A program made the translations under genes and the position numbers. A DNA stretch of 64,000 bases, taken from Youngiibacter multivorans. Lineage in GTDB: Bacteria > Bacillota > Clostridia > Clostridiales > Clostridiaceae. Of the stretch, positions 26,593 to 35,566 are shown piece by piece. The stretch lies in NCBI RefSeq assembly GCF_017873395.1, contig NZ_JAGGKC010000019.1, positions 1-64,000 on the forward strand. Direction: 5' to 3'. The notes under the pieces are model-generated. The model worked only from the letters and a program-made list of their open reading frames with translations, ran no database searches and was not told the DNA's origin. Every line of letters begins with the position of its first letter. Position 1 is the stretch's first letter.

Positions 26593-28791
26593 CTAGATCA
26601 CATACCGTCTGAATATATGTCTCGGAAGGCCTCTCAGCCTCATTGCCCTTCTCGATATGTCCCTGTAGAGCTCCCGCCTTTCAGGGAATTCTCCCTCTTC
26701 ACCGCCGTAGACTTCCTTATACGCTTCACCTACCAGAATCAGATACCTTTCCTTGATTCCGCTGTCGTGAAGCCTGTTGGCGAATTCCAAGTCTGTCTCC
26801 CCTTTTTTTCTGACCTCGTAAGCTTCCTCTAAAGCTCCGTTGATTAGGGAAAAGTATCTTTTAAGAGACTTGGACCACATCGCCATTTCAACTATAATCA
26901 GTTTTCTTAATACCATGAGCGCTAGGATTACTGCCATCGCAATGGCAGCATAGGAGAACAGCCTTGCAAGCATGCTTCCAAAAGTCTCCTTGACAGGTAT
27001 TGGTCCCGGTATCGGCTCTTCAGGGTCGACCTCCGGTCTTCCTCCAGGAGTTCCTGGAGTCACTGTCCCTTCGCCGGGATCTTCTCCCCCTGGCGTTGCA
27101 GGGTCCACAGGGCCTTCGCCAGGCTCATCGATTTCCCCTTGCTCCCTTACTGTACCCGTGGCATCGAATGTCATCCAGAGGTCCCTGTCCTCATCAATGA
27201 GTACCTCAGTCCATGCATGCGCATCACTGTTCCTTATAACGTATGAACCGTCAGAAGCCTTTTCTCCGCTTATCTTGAAGCCTTCCACGTATCTCGCTGG
27301 AACGCCATTTATCCTCAGCATTATTGCCAGGGCTGAAGCGTAATGCACGCAGTAGCCTCCGGTCTCACTGAACAGGAACTCCTCAACAAAATCAGAGCCA
27401 GGGTCGTAGGTTCCCGGAGTAAGGGTATAGCTATATTGGGTCTTAAGGTAATCTGTAAGGGCAACAGCCTTCTCATAGTTGCTCTTCGCAGTTCCTGCTA
27501 CATTCAGCGCAAGGCTTCGCACTCTTTCACTTTCTGCTGAATAGTATGAAGGAAGCTCCAGGTATCTAAGGTTCCTGCTTCTCACTGACGGGCCGAAATC
27601 CTTTGAAATCAGCTCCTGCCTTATAACCGGCTCATAGTAGTACTCTACTGTATAGCTTTCAGAACTCTCCTTGTTTGCAGTGTATATTTGGAAGTCTCCG
27701 TTGTAGAATACCCTCTGTATGCTGTTGTTGAAATACAGTTCACGCGTATTTAAAGTGTTGAACAGGGTTGAAGTCATATCCGACAGCGGATATATCTCAA
27801 TGTTCTTTATGGCTTCAGCATAACTGGAGGTAATTGAATTCAGTACGCTCAACCTATAATCCTCTACCCTGCCCCCTGCTGTATAGCCCATCTCAGCAAC
27901 CAGCCAGGAGGTTCCGGTATATCTGGACTTGACTGACCCCCTCAGGTATACGGGATTGTCCCCCTTCGCCCTCAGGGATTCACTGTCATTTATAGATACG
28001 TCCCCGCCAAGCTTCGTGTCTGAATCATTATAGCCTGACGAGGCTATTGTGAACGGGCTTTCAATTTCCTGTCCGTTGATATACAGGGTAGGTACCAGCA
28101 TGTTGTTAAAGTAAGTCCATAGCCTGTCTGTGTACAGACCCTTTTTGTCGAGGTCAACGAAAGACATCCCTGTAGCAACCACAAGTGATATTGCGAGTAT
28201 CTGGAACAGCCTCGCCTTCTTGTTGACCTTGAGGCTCTTTGCAGTCTCGTCTAGAAAAGTACCTCTGTATAGCAGGATAGACAGCACCCATACAGGCACG
28301 AACATCTTCACGTAATCTGCAGCCTGGTTGTAGTAATCAACTGCCCAGAGGAAGAATATCAACCCAGTGTCGACGATTATTAAGTTGTATGGAAATATGG
28401 TGACCGTCACGGCAAGCAGTAGACTTCCTCCCATAATGAGCATCCTCAGAAGAGGCATGAACATCTCGACAGTGACTTCCTGCCCGAAAGTAAGCGCATG
28501 ATTTACGTCTGCAAGAGAATCTCCTATTGTGCTCTCGCCTGTATACCTCCAAATCGTATAGTTAATGACGATGAGGATTACAGCGATAGCCGCCCACCTT
28601 GCCCTCTGATATTTCTCCCTTATGGCCACAGATAAGAATGCAGTCATTGCGACAGGAAGAAATGCCATTATTGCAACCAGTGCAACACTAAGCTCCCTGA
28701 TATGGTAGGCTCTCACCACAACAGCTGCGAAAACCGTCATGTTGAGGAATATGAGGAGGTTCTGCAGGATCCTGCTTTTGAAGAAATCCAT
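26593..28791 (-). CDS. TgpA-like membrane transglutaminase
   Basis: A 732-residue membrane protein. The N-terminal ~200 residues hold five to six transmembrane helices. An extracellular region follows with a transglutaminase-like core: Cys in GGYCVHYASALAIML, His in DAHAWTEV, Asp in FDATG. A Pro/Gly/Glu-rich linker (about residues 565-610) leads to one more membrane helix (about 620-642) and a cytoplasmic DUF4129-like tail. It is the third gene of moxR-DUF58-transglutaminase and starts directly after the DUF58 stop. The module is widespread; a cell-surface cross-linking or protease role is inferred, not shown. Confidence 0.88.
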   Translation of the reverse strand: MDFFKSRILQNLLIFLNMTVFAAVVVRAYHIRELSVALVAIMAFLPVAMTAFLSVAIREKYQRARWAAIAVILIVINYTIWRYTGESTIGDSLADVNHALTFGQEVTVEMFMPLLRMLIMGGSLLLAVTVTIFPYNLIIVDTGLIFFLWAVDYYNQAADYVKMFVPVWVLSILLYRGTFLDETAKSLKVNKKARLFQILAISLVVATGMSFVDLDKKGLYTDRLWTYFNNMLVPTLYINGQEIESPFTIASSGYNDSDTKLGGDVSINDSESLRAKGDNPVYLRGSVKSRYTGTSWLVAEMGYTAGGRVEDYRLSVLNSITSSYAEAIKNIEIYPLSDMTSTLFNTLNTRELYFNNSIQRVFYNGDFQIYTANKESSESYTVEYYYEPVIRQELISKDFGPSVRSRNLRYLELPSYYSAESERVRSLALNVAGTAKSNYEKAVALTDYLKTQYSYTLTPGTYDPGSDFVEEFLFSETGGYCVHYASALAIMLRINGVPARYVEGFKISGEKASDGSYVIRNSDAHAWTEVLIDEDRDLWMTFDATGTVREQGEIDEPGEGPVDPATPGGEDPGEGTVTPGTPGGRPEVDPEEPIPGPIPVKETFGSMLARLFSYAAIAMAVILALMVLRKLIIVEMAMWSKSLKRYFSLINGALEEAYEVRKKGETDLEFANRLHDSGIKERYLILVGEAYKEVYGGEEGEFPERRELYRDISRRAMRLRGLPRHIFRRYVI

Positions 28792-29901
28792 CTATCCTTC
28801 CTCCCCTATGATAACTGTACCAATATCGGCATTTTCAATCCCGGCACCTTCCTTGACCTCAAAGGTAAACACAGTAACGCTGTTCTTCCCGGACTTAAGG
28901 TCTGCTATCTTAATCGCTGCAGACTTTGAGAGTGCTCCGGTAAAGATCAGCAGGCTCCCTCTGTCCCTGAAGTCGTCAGTCCTTTCTGTGAGGAATGTCC
29001 CGAGCTCCTTCCTGTTGTGGGAGTCAGCCGATATCATGTATTCCATCAGTGCGTCGAAGTCCTTCCCGCTGTTTATTTCAAATATCTTGCGTTCTTTTCC
29101 ATTGATCACGAAGGTCTGCTCATATCCTCTCCTGAGTATATCCTTGGATACCGACAATGCGTACGATACGAGGTTCTCCTCGTGGCTGCCATCATCGTCA
29201 AGCTGATAGACGCTTTCAGACATGTCCAGCAGAAGCAGGTGGTCCCGGCTCCTCATGCTCTCGCCGATCTTAACGAATATCTCCCCATACTTGGCGCTTA
29301 CCTTCCAGTTGACCTTCCTCAGGCTGTCACCAGGGGAATATCTGCGAAGTTCCCTCTGACTGTAATGGTCTTCCTTCGAAAGTGCGGTCCTTGAGCTGCC
29401 AAGGGTTCCGAAGCCGGGAACATACTCCCTGGGATTCAGGCTCTTAAGCTTCGGGTATACCCTTATCTCTTCTCTCTTGAAGACTCTCCTTGTCGATATT
29501 ATGTTGAACGCATCCCTTATCTCAAGGGTAATGTCCTTGAACTCATAAATGCCTCTCTTCCTGAAATCGTACCTGAATGGAATCTGCGTGGCATCCCTGG
29601 GGCTTGCACTCCTGACGTCAAGCTCCTCTCTTCCTGCAAATGCTCTTAAGAAAGGCATGAAGAAATAGCTGTCATTGGAGATTGTAAGATAGAACTCTCC
29701 TCTGTCTCCTGCTATGAAATGCTTCTTCTTCACCTTCATCTCACTCTTCAGGCTTGCTGCAGCTGATATTGTCATGATAAGGGATATTGCTCCCATTGAA
29801 GCGAATATGATAAGGAGAGATGTGAATATGAAGCCTCCCTGTATGACATACAGCAAATAAACCGCTGCGAGAGCCATGATGAACTTGATGTCGACCCTCA
29901 T
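28792..29901 (-). CDS. DUF58 / VWA-related membrane protein
   Basis: A 369-residue protein with two N-terminal transmembrane helices (about residues 8-52) and a DUF58 domain, a degenerate von Willebrand A fold: RELRRYSPGDSLRKVNWKVS is the diagnostic motif and LLLLDMSESV the MIDAS-like start. DUF58 proteins work with MoxR AAA+ ATPases and a transglutaminase, as here: moxR ends 4 bases upstream and the transglutaminase gene abuts. An AGGTAGAG ribosome site precedes the ATG. Confidence 0.9.
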   Translation of the reverse strand: MRVDIKFIMALAAVYLLYVIQGGFIFTSLLIIFASMGAISLIMTISAAASLKSEMKVKKKHFIAGDRGEFYLTISNDSYFFMPFLRAFAGREELDVRSASPRDATQIPFRYDFRKRGIYEFKDITLEIRDAFNIISTRRVFKREEIRVYPKLKSLNPREYVPGFGTLGSSRTALSKEDHYSQRELRRYSPGDSLRKVNWKVSAKYGEIFVKIGESMRSRDHLLLLDMSESVYQLDDDGSHEENLVSYALSVSKDILRRGYEQTFVINGKERKIFEINSGKDFDALMEYMISADSHNRKELGTFLTERTDDFRDRGSLLIFTGALSKSAAIKIADLKSGKNSVTVFTFEVKEGAGIENADIGTVIIGEEG

Positions 29902-29905
29902 CTCT

Positions 29906-30838
29906 CTACCTGCCTATCTTTGGAGGATCGACCATTGCAAGGGCAAGCTTAATAGCCTCAAGGCTCCCTGTGCCCTGACTTCTGGCATAAGCAGAGGTCT
30001 GCACCCTGTGAGAGAGGACCATCGATGCATTTTCCTTGATATCCTCCGGTATGACATAATCCCTGCCCGATATCAGGGCGGATGCCTGTCCGATTTTCAT
30101 TAAGGCAAGCGAAGCCCTTGGGCTTGCACCAAGTGTAAACAGCCTGTTTGTCCTCGTTTCCGATGTTATCCTTACGATGTAGTCATATATCTCGTCACTG
30201 ACCCTTACGCGCCTTGTATTGTCCTGAAGTATCAGTATGTCTTCCTTTGTGGCAACAGGTTCCAGTGCTTCGAGGGGGTTCTCCTCCCTGAAATTCATTA
30301 GGATCCTGATTTCATCGTCGTGGCTTGGGTACCCGATCCTTATCCTTATCATGAACCTGTCCAGCTGTGCTTCCGGGAGGTTGAAAGTTCCCTCGTACTC
30401 GATTGGGTTCTGTGTAGCCATGACAAAGAAAGGCTTCTCTAGAGCGTACGTGGAATTCCCCTCTGAAACCTGGTTTTCCTCCATGACTTCAAGAAGTGCG
30501 GATTGAGTCTTCGGCGAAGTCCTGTTGATCTCATCAGCTAGAACAACATTGGCAAATATAGGTCCCTTCCTGTATTCAAAGTTCATGGTCTTCTGGTTAT
30601 ATATTGATACCCCGGTAATATCCGATGGCAGCAGGTCAGGTGTGAACTGTATCCTTGAGTACGTCAGGTCGACGCTTCTCGCAAGGGCCTTGACCAGAGT
30701 CGTCTTTCCTATTCCCGGTATATCCTCAATGAGAATATGCCCGCCGGCAAGCATTCCCTTAAGGATGTTCCTGATTTCCCTGTCTTTGCCAAGTATTACC
30801 TTCTCTATGTTCTTCTCTATCCTCTCAAGCACTTCCAA
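29906..30838 (-). CDS. MoxR family AAA+ ATPase
   Basis: A 310-residue AAA+ ATPase of the MoxR group, chaperone-like proteins that mature partner complexes carrying VWA domains. Walker A is GIPGIGKTTL near residue 40 and Walker B VVLADEINRTSPKTQ near residue 100; sensor 1 is FFVMATQNPIE and the Arg-rich LPEAQLDRFMIRI follows. It heads the operon with DUF58 and transglutaminase genes. Confidence 0.93.
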   Translation of the reverse strand: MEVLERIEKNIEKVILGKDREIRNILKGMLAGGHILIEDIPGIGKTTLVKALARSVDLTYSRIQFTPDLLPSDITGVSIYNQKTMNFEYRKGPIFANVVLADEINRTSPKTQSALLEVMEENQVSEGNSTYALEKPFFVMATQNPIEYEGTFNLPEAQLDRFMIRIRIGYPSHDDEIRILMNFREENPLEALEPVATKEDILILQDNTRRVRVSDEIYDYIVRITSETRTNRLFTLGASPRASLALMKIGQASALISGRDYVIPEDIKENASMVLSHRVQTSAYARSQGTGSLEAIKLALAMVDPPKIGR

Positions 30839-30883
30839 AGCTTGTCCAACTCCTCTTCAAAATACTGTTCCTTGAAATTTGAA

Positions 30884-30926
30884 CAGACCACCGGTAAGCA
30901 GAATAATAATGCTCCCCGGTGGTCTG
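30884..30926 (-). terminator. Hairpin between vanW-like gene and moxR
   Basis: CAGACCACCGG / CCGGTGGTCTG, 11 bp, with a 20-base loop. On the minus strand TTCAAATTTC follows. It lies after the VanW gene's stop and before the moxR start. Confidence 0.65.
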
Positions 30927-30940
30927 GTTAATTCGATATT

Positions 30941-32401
30941 CTATGTTTGTGGAACTACCGGAGTTTCAGCTGGTGTCTCCGCTGGTGGGGTCTCTACTGG
31001 TGCCTCCACCGGGGCTGGCATTGTTCCCCTTCTGATTATCTTGTTGACAACCTTGTAAGCATCACTTGAAATAATGTCTGTCGATACTACCTTGCCGCCT
31101 ACTATAGTCTGGAGATATACCTTTACCTTGTATCCCGTAACAGCATTCTGCTCAACAACGTTTGTGCCGACCACAAGTGTCGGGTCGTCGATGTATTCTG
31201 TCTTAGGGTTAAGGACTGCATAAACGTCTGTTACAAAGTTGTATGACTTTCCGCCCATTTCATCTACGTTTCCGTAAACAGTGACATTAGCCTTCTTACC
31301 GTCTCCGTAGGATGTTATATAGATCGGGGAATTGTAGTTGTTCTGAAGCTTAAGGTCAGTGTATGGCGCATAAACAGTAGCGTCAAATCCAACCGGAAGG
31401 TATGATACCTTCATGCTGTGGTTCCTTCTCTCGACAACTCCAAGTCCTGCCCTTACTCCGGCCTGGTAGAGTGTACTTGAGATCTGACATACTCCGCCGC
31501 CTATTCCTGACTCAACCTTGTTGCCGACGAATATTCCAGCTTCCTTGAAGCCTGCTGCAACAGATATTGAACCAATGGACTTGTTGTAGCTTATGATTTC
31601 TCCAGGCATAAGGAGCGTTCCGGAAATCTTCTTTGCAGCCAGGGCTACATTGAACTTCCTGTTCGCAATTGATGACGAATAGTCTGTGGTATAGGATGCA
31701 AGCACCCCGTTGATCTTCTTCAGGGTCTCAGCCTTTACTTTTGGCTCAGTTACAGCAACCACTGCAACTATCTCAGCTGGGTCTGTAAGACCCGGCTCAA
31801 TTGCTGCTATTACATCTGCTTTTAGCTTTTCAGCATCTATGGCTTGTCCGTTCTGTGATGCGGTAACTGTAAATGCACCGTCTTTTCTGGAAAGAGTGGC
31901 ATCCTTAGCTTCCTGCGTGTTCTCTGTGACTATCTGGTTCACGAACTCATCCACGTATGCTGCATCATGGCTGAATTCAACCTTGATCTCAGTTCCGCCG
32001 GGTGCTTTCAGATACGCAACCTGTTCTTCGAACTCAAGGCCCTTTCCGAAATCCATGGCTTCATTCAATATGCTCTCTTCATCTATCTTGATATTCAGCT
32101 TGTCGTATGTGAAGGAGTATTCTTTTTCGAGGACGTCAACCTTAACAGTCTTGCCTTCGATGACATCAAGAATCTCACTCTCGAACTTTGTCTTTGCTTC
32201 CTCGAGGGTCAGCCCGGAAAAATCAATTCCGTCAATGACAACTCCTGGATAAACCTTGTTCGCCCATTCAGCAACCAGAGCCTGTTTAGCTTCAAGTTCA
32301 ATCCTCGCCTTTTCCCTCTGGACGCTTGAGTAGTATGCATATCCACTGACACCGACAACAGCAAGTATCAGGATAAGTAGCATCGCAGTCTTTTTTTTCA
32401 T
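30941..32401 (-). CDS. VanW family protein with peptidoglycan-binding-like domain
   Basis: A 486-residue, envelope-anchored protein. One N-terminal membrane helix (about residues 5-24) is followed by a repeated PG-binding-4-like region (YPGVVIDGIDFSGLTLEEA is typical), then a VanW domain with FNVALAAKKISGTLLMPGEIISYN, GIGGGVCQISSTLYQA and ERRNHSMKVSYLPVGFDATV. The C-terminus is a Pro/Glu/Thr tail. VanW occurs in some vancomycin clusters but its role is unresolved; the YoaR-like domain order suggests cell-wall association. No clear ribosome site is seen before the ATG. Confidence 0.87.
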   Translation of the reverse strand: MKKKTAMLLILILAVVGVSGYAYYSSVQREKARIELEAKQALVAEWANKVYPGVVIDGIDFSGLTLEEAKTKFESEILDVIEGKTVKVDVLEKEYSFTYDKLNIKIDEESILNEAMDFGKGLEFEEQVAYLKAPGGTEIKVEFSHDAAYVDEFVNQIVTENTQEAKDATLSRKDGAFTVTASQNGQAIDAEKLKADVIAAIEPGLTDPAEIVAVVAVTEPKVKAETLKKINGVLASYTTDYSSSIANRKFNVALAAKKISGTLLMPGEIISYNKSIGSISVAAGFKEAGIFVGNKVESGIGGGVCQISSTLYQAGVRAGLGVVERRNHSMKVSYLPVGFDATVYAPYTDLKLQNNYNSPIYITSYGDGKKANVTVYGNVDEMGGKSYNFVTDVYAVLNPKTEYIDDPTLVVGTNVVEQNAVTGYKVKVYLQTIVGGKVVSTDIISSDAYKVVNKIIRRGTMPAPVEAPVETPPAETPAETPVVPQT

Positions 32402-32526
32402 ATCGCACAGGACCCGTTCATACTGGATCCACTGCCCTCCTCAAAATATATTGGAAGTTAGTTCAATTTATCAAAGTAATTATAACAAAGGCATTATACC
32501 CATGCATAACATTATGATTACAAATT

Positions 32527-32555
32527 AATCTAACTTTAAGATTTGCTTTTGTCAA
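32527..32555 (-). promoter_or_regulatory. Possible promoter of the VanW gene
   Basis: A perfect TTGACA with a 17-bp spacer and TAGATT on the minus strand, about 126 bases before the ATG. Confidence 0.45.
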
Positions 32556-32628
32556 CATCATGATTCCCAAGCTATCCGGAATATATTTCCATTCATCGCA
32601 GATGCTTTGCCGATCTTTCATCTGCCAT

Positions 32629-32657
32629 GTGAAATCATGGTGATTTTGTTATATAAT
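32629..32657 (+). promoter_or_regulatory. Possible promoter of the M42 peptidase gene
   Basis: GTGAAA, 17 bp, TATAAT; 39 bases before the ATG. Confidence 0.5.
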
Positions 32658-32695
32658 TATGGGAAAGACTCAATTTTGCCAATTGGAGGAACCCT

Positions 32696-33727
32696 ATGGA
32701 TGAAGGAAAAGAAATACTGAGAATCCTAAAAGAATTGATTTTGAAGGATAGCCCAACCGGCTACCATGAGAAGGTAATGGATTATGTGAGGGAAGAACTG
32801 GCTGTTGCCGGCATATCCGCCAGGACTACCAACAAGGGAGCTGTGGTTGCAAAGATTGACGGCAAAAGCCCTGAAGGACTCCTTTTTTCGGCACATACCG
32901 ATACCCTGGGAGGTATGGTCAAAAGCATCAGGGACAAGGGAACCCTTGAATTCACCCTCATAGGAGGCTACATGTTCAATACCCTTGAGTCAGAAAACTG
33001 CAAGGTATTGAACTCTGACGGAAAACTCATTTCTGGCACTGTTCAGACCACAAAGCCATCAGTGCACATTGACAGCAATGATGCTAGGACTCTTGAACGG
33101 ATACAGGCCAATATGGAGATCGTCTTAGACGAAAGGGTTTCATCCAAGGAAGATGTGGCAAAGCTTGGAATCGGCGTCGGAGACTTTGTCTTCATGGATC
33201 CAAAGCTCATGATCCTTGATAATGGATTCGTGAAGTCCAGATACCTTGATGACAAGGCAAGTGCAGCAGTACTCCTTGCAGCTGCAAAGAAGCTGAAGGA
33301 TATGGAACCTGAACGTTCAATCTACTTCTTCATATCTAATTACGAGGAAGTGGGCCACGGAGCCAGCGCCGGAATCCCTGAAGAGATCACTGAATTCATA
33401 GCAGTGGACATGGGAGCTCCGGGCAACAACCAGAATTCAAGCGAATTCAAGGTCAACATCTGTGCCAAAGACAGCACAGGACCATACGACTATGCCCTCA
33501 GAAAGAGGCTTGTCTCCATATGCGAAAGGGAATCCATACCATATGCAGTAGACATCTACCCTTCCTACGGCTCAGACGCCTCTGCCGCTCTGGGAGCAGG
33601 ACACGACCTCCGCACTGGTCTGATCGGTCCCGGAGTATTCGCTTCACATGGATATGAGCGTACACACCTTGACTCTCTAATGGCAACATTCGATCTTGTT
33701 GTGAAGTACGCAATGGAAAAGGCTTGA
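32696..33727 (+). CDS. M42 family aminopeptidase
   Basis: Cocatalytic zinc aminopeptidase of the glutamyl aminopeptidase/endoglucanase (M42, TET) family, which trims peptides in the cytoplasm. Metal ligands: the His-Thr-Asp of SAHTDTLGGM near residue 68, the Asp in SRYLDDKASAAVLL, the Glu pair in NYEEVGHGA and the Asp in AVDMGAPG. The C-terminal His is within ASHGYERTHLDSL. Length 343 is usual. GGAGG precedes the ATG. It fits peptide-based nutrition together with the M20 gene. Confidence 0.92.
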   Translation: MDEGKEILRILKELILKDSPTGYHEKVMDYVREELAVAGISARTTNKGAVVAKIDGKSPEGLLFSAHTDTLGGMVKSIRDKGTLEFTLIGGYMFNTLESENCKVLNSDGKLISGTVQTTKPSVHIDSNDARTLERIQANMEIVLDERVSSKEDVAKLGIGVGDFVFMDPKLMILDNGFVKSRYLDDKASAAVLLAAAKKLKDMEPERSIYFFISNYEEVGHGASAGIPEEITEFIAVDMGAPGNNQNSSEFKVNICAKDSTGPYDYALRKRLVSICERESIPYAVDIYPSYGSDASAALGAGHDLRTGLIGPGVFASHGYERTHLDSLMATFDLVVKYAMEKA

Positions 33728-33799
33728 GAATTTCCTCGCGTTGCTTTGTCAGTCATACTCAACGTTTATCACAATAAAAAACTATCAATATCAGCATTC

Positions 33800-33850
33800 A
33801 GCCCTTGGATTCTGCGAATAAGTGGAAACCCAAGGGCTTTAATTTATACT
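33800..33850 (+). terminator. Terminator of the M42 peptidase gene
   Basis: AGCCCTTGG / CCAAGGGCT with a 21-base loop followed by TTAATTTAT. Confidence 0.6.
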
Positions 33851-33967
33851 GGGATTAATGCCAATATAAACCCAGCTTTTGTCTTATCAATAACCAACGG
33901 TTTGTATGTAATTCGCTCTACCACACATAATGAACTTGACTGCTGAAAATGATAGAGTCAGGAATCA

Positions 33968-34022
33968 ACTTTTTGACAATTACGCTAATATAAAATATAA
34001 TATTAGTATAAACGTCAAAAGT
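33968..34022 (+). promoter_or_regulatory. abiE promoter inside nested palindromes
   Basis: The consensus promoter TTGACA (33973) and TATAAT (33996) with a 17-bp spacer lies within an outer inverted repeat ACTTTTTGAC / GTCAAAAGT and an inner one CTAATAT / ATATTAG. Known AbiEi antitoxins repress their promoter by binding inverted repeats, so this is probably the autoregulatory operator. Confidence 0.75.
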
Positions 34023-34032
34023 GAGGTTAATC

Positions 34033-34626
34033 ATGACTGGAACAAAAGAACTGAGAGAATTTATTAAGAATCACAAAGGTATCATCACAACCAAAGAGGT
34101 TGAAATAAATGGCATCCACAGGGAATATCTGCGGCAGCTTGTTTCAACAGGCGAACTGGAACGTGTTGCACATGGTGTCTATATTACACCTGAGCTTTGG
34201 GATGACAGAATGAAGATCATTCAGCTGAGAAAAGATAAAATAGTATATTCTCATGAAACAGCACTTTTTCTTCATGGATTGACAGACCGTGATCCTATCA
34301 AATATGTGGTTACCGTTCCTAATGGATACAACCCTACAAAACTGAAAAATGACGGTTTGATTGTACATACTGTAAAGAAAGAGCTGTTTGAATTAGGTGT
34401 ATGTATAAAAGAAACAATATTTGGAAACAAAGTTAGAACTTATGATTTAGAACGGACAGTATGCGACATAATGAGGGACAGGAACAATCAGGATCCTGCA
34501 ATTGTGAGCGAAGCAATCAGAAACTATCTTCGAAGGAAAGATAAGGACCTGAACAAACTGATTAAATATGCTGAGCTTTTGCGTGTAGATAATGCACTTC
34601 GCCCTTATCTGGAGGTGATTCTTTGA
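34033..34626 (+). CDS. AbiEi-type antitoxin
   Basis: A 197-residue protein with an N-terminal winged helix (ELREFIKNHKGIITTKEVEI and REYLRQLVSTGELERVAHGVY, residues about 5-50) and a C-terminal AbiEi domain (YSHETALFLHGLTDRDP, YDLERTVCDIMRDR). In the type IV abortive-infection system AbiE, AbiEi represses the operon and counteracts the nucleotidyltransferase toxin without direct complex formation. I use the ATG at 34033, with GAGG at proper distance; a GTG at 34021 is the ribosome site itself. Low GC and codon use unlike the neighbours indicate acquisition. Confidence 0.88.
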   Translation: MTGTKELREFIKNHKGIITTKEVEINGIHREYLRQLVSTGELERVAHGVYITPELWDDRMKIIQLRKDKIVYSHETALFLHGLTDRDPIKYVVTVPNGYNPTKLKNDGLIVHTVKKELFELGVCIKETIFGNKVRTYDLERTVCDIMRDRNNQDPAIVSEAIRNYLRRKDKDLNKLIKYAELLRVDNALRPYLEVIL

Positions 34627-35468
34627 AGACATCAACACAGCTTAAAGCACTAATTCGTAATCTATCAGTAGAAAACTCAGTACAGTCTGAGATACTCTTA
34701 CGTAACTACATGCTTGAAAGGTTTTTGGAAAGAATATCTCTTTCAGACTATAGGAATCATATCATTTTAAAAGGTGGCATGCTTATAGCTTCAATCGTAG
34801 GAATAGCATCCAGATCGACCATGGACATGGATGCAACGATAAGAGGATTCGAACTATCTGAAGAGAATCTTTTTAGAGTCCTCAATGAGATAGTCGATAT
34901 CCCAATTGAAGACGGCGTGACAATGACACTTGGTAAACTAGAACCTATACGGGAAGAAGCTGAATATCCAGGAATTCGAGTTTCAATTAATGCTTTGTTC
35001 GACAAGACTAAACAAACCATGAAACTCGATATTTCAACAGGTGATATTCTGACACCAGATGCAATAGAATATGACTTCAAGCTGCTTCTTGAAAACCGCA
35101 AAATTAATATTCTTTCATACAATCTGGAGACAATTTTTGCCGAGAAAATGGAGACTATCCTTTCAAGGGGCACGACTACAACTAGAATGAGGGATTATTA
35201 TGACATCCACACCTTGTTCTCATCGCATGGCACCGATCTAAATGATGAGATGCTAAAAAAAGCTTTCGAAGCAACCTCAGCCCATAGAGGAAGTTTGGGG
35301 ACTCTACTCGAAAATAGTAAAGATTATATCGAAATGATAAATAAATCAGATGCACTCAAAAGACTTTGGAGCCAATATCAGTCAAAATATGCATATGCAT
35401 CTGAAATTGAATGGTCTGATGTGATGAACAGCATCAAGTCAGTACATGAAATAATTACGCATTCTTGA
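34623..35468 (+). CDS. AbiEii-type nucleotidyltransferase toxin
   Basis: A 281-residue member of the DUF1814/AbiEii family, DNA polymerase beta-like nucleotidyltransferases; related toxins add nucleotides to tRNA and stop growth on phage infection. Conserved motifs are IILKGGMLIAS near residue 47, the metal site STMDMDA near residue 65 (S-x-x-x-DxD), KLDIS near residue 140, and AEKMETIL near residue 178. It starts with TTG at 34623, overlapping the antitoxin stop (TTGA), behind GGAGGTGAT. Tight coupling and order match AbiE loci. Confidence 0.88.
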   Translation: MKTSTQLKALIRNLSVENSVQSEILLRNYMLERFLERISLSDYRNHIILKGGMLIASIVGIASRSTMDMDATIRGFELSEENLFRVLNEIVDIPIEDGVTMTLGKLEPIREEAEYPGIRVSINALFDKTKQTMKLDISTGDILTPDAIEYDFKLLLENRKINILSYNLETIFAEKMETILSRGTTTTRMRDYYDIHTLFSSHGTDLNDEMLKKAFEATSAHRGSLGTLLENSKDYIEMINKSDALKRLWSQYQSKYAYASEIEWSDVMNSIKSVHEIITHS

Positions 35469-35511
35469 CATCTAAGCTAAAATTGAAAATTAATTTAGCA
35501 TGAATGTCAAG
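35464..35511. repeat. Inverted repeat at the end of abiEii
   Basis: Outer arms CTTGACAT / ATGTCAAG and inner arms GCTAAAATT / AATTTAGC form a two-part palindrome overlapping the abiEii stop codon. It has no U-tract on either side that would make it the main terminator; the real terminator follows. It could be a module boundary. Confidence 0.55.
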
Positions 35512-35517
35512 AGAAAA

Positions 35518-35562
35518 ATGGTATGCATGAAAGTCTTAGGACTTACCTGCATACCATTTTTT
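35518..35562. terminator. Bidirectional terminator between abiE and ddl
   Basis: ATGGTATGCA / TGCATACCAT with a 20-base loop, followed by TTTTTATA on plus and TTTTTCTC on minus. Confidence 0.8.
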
Positions 35563-35566
35563 ATAA

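Larger units (their letters stand above)
33728..34032. other. 305-base AT-rich gap before abiEi
   Basis: Contains the M42 terminator and the abiE promoter/operator (listed separately). The stretch between them (about 33850-33967) holds nothing recognisable and is clearly more AT-rich than the peptidase gene. Confidence 0.5.

Noticed and set aside
26972..27343. Pro/Ser-rich plus-strand ORF
   Set aside because: It is the complement of the Pro/Gly-rich linker of the transglutaminase gene.
33968..35557. AbiE module as an insertion sequence or integron
   Set aside because: No transposase or integrase, and the end palindromes do not make a matched terminal inverted repeat with target duplication.
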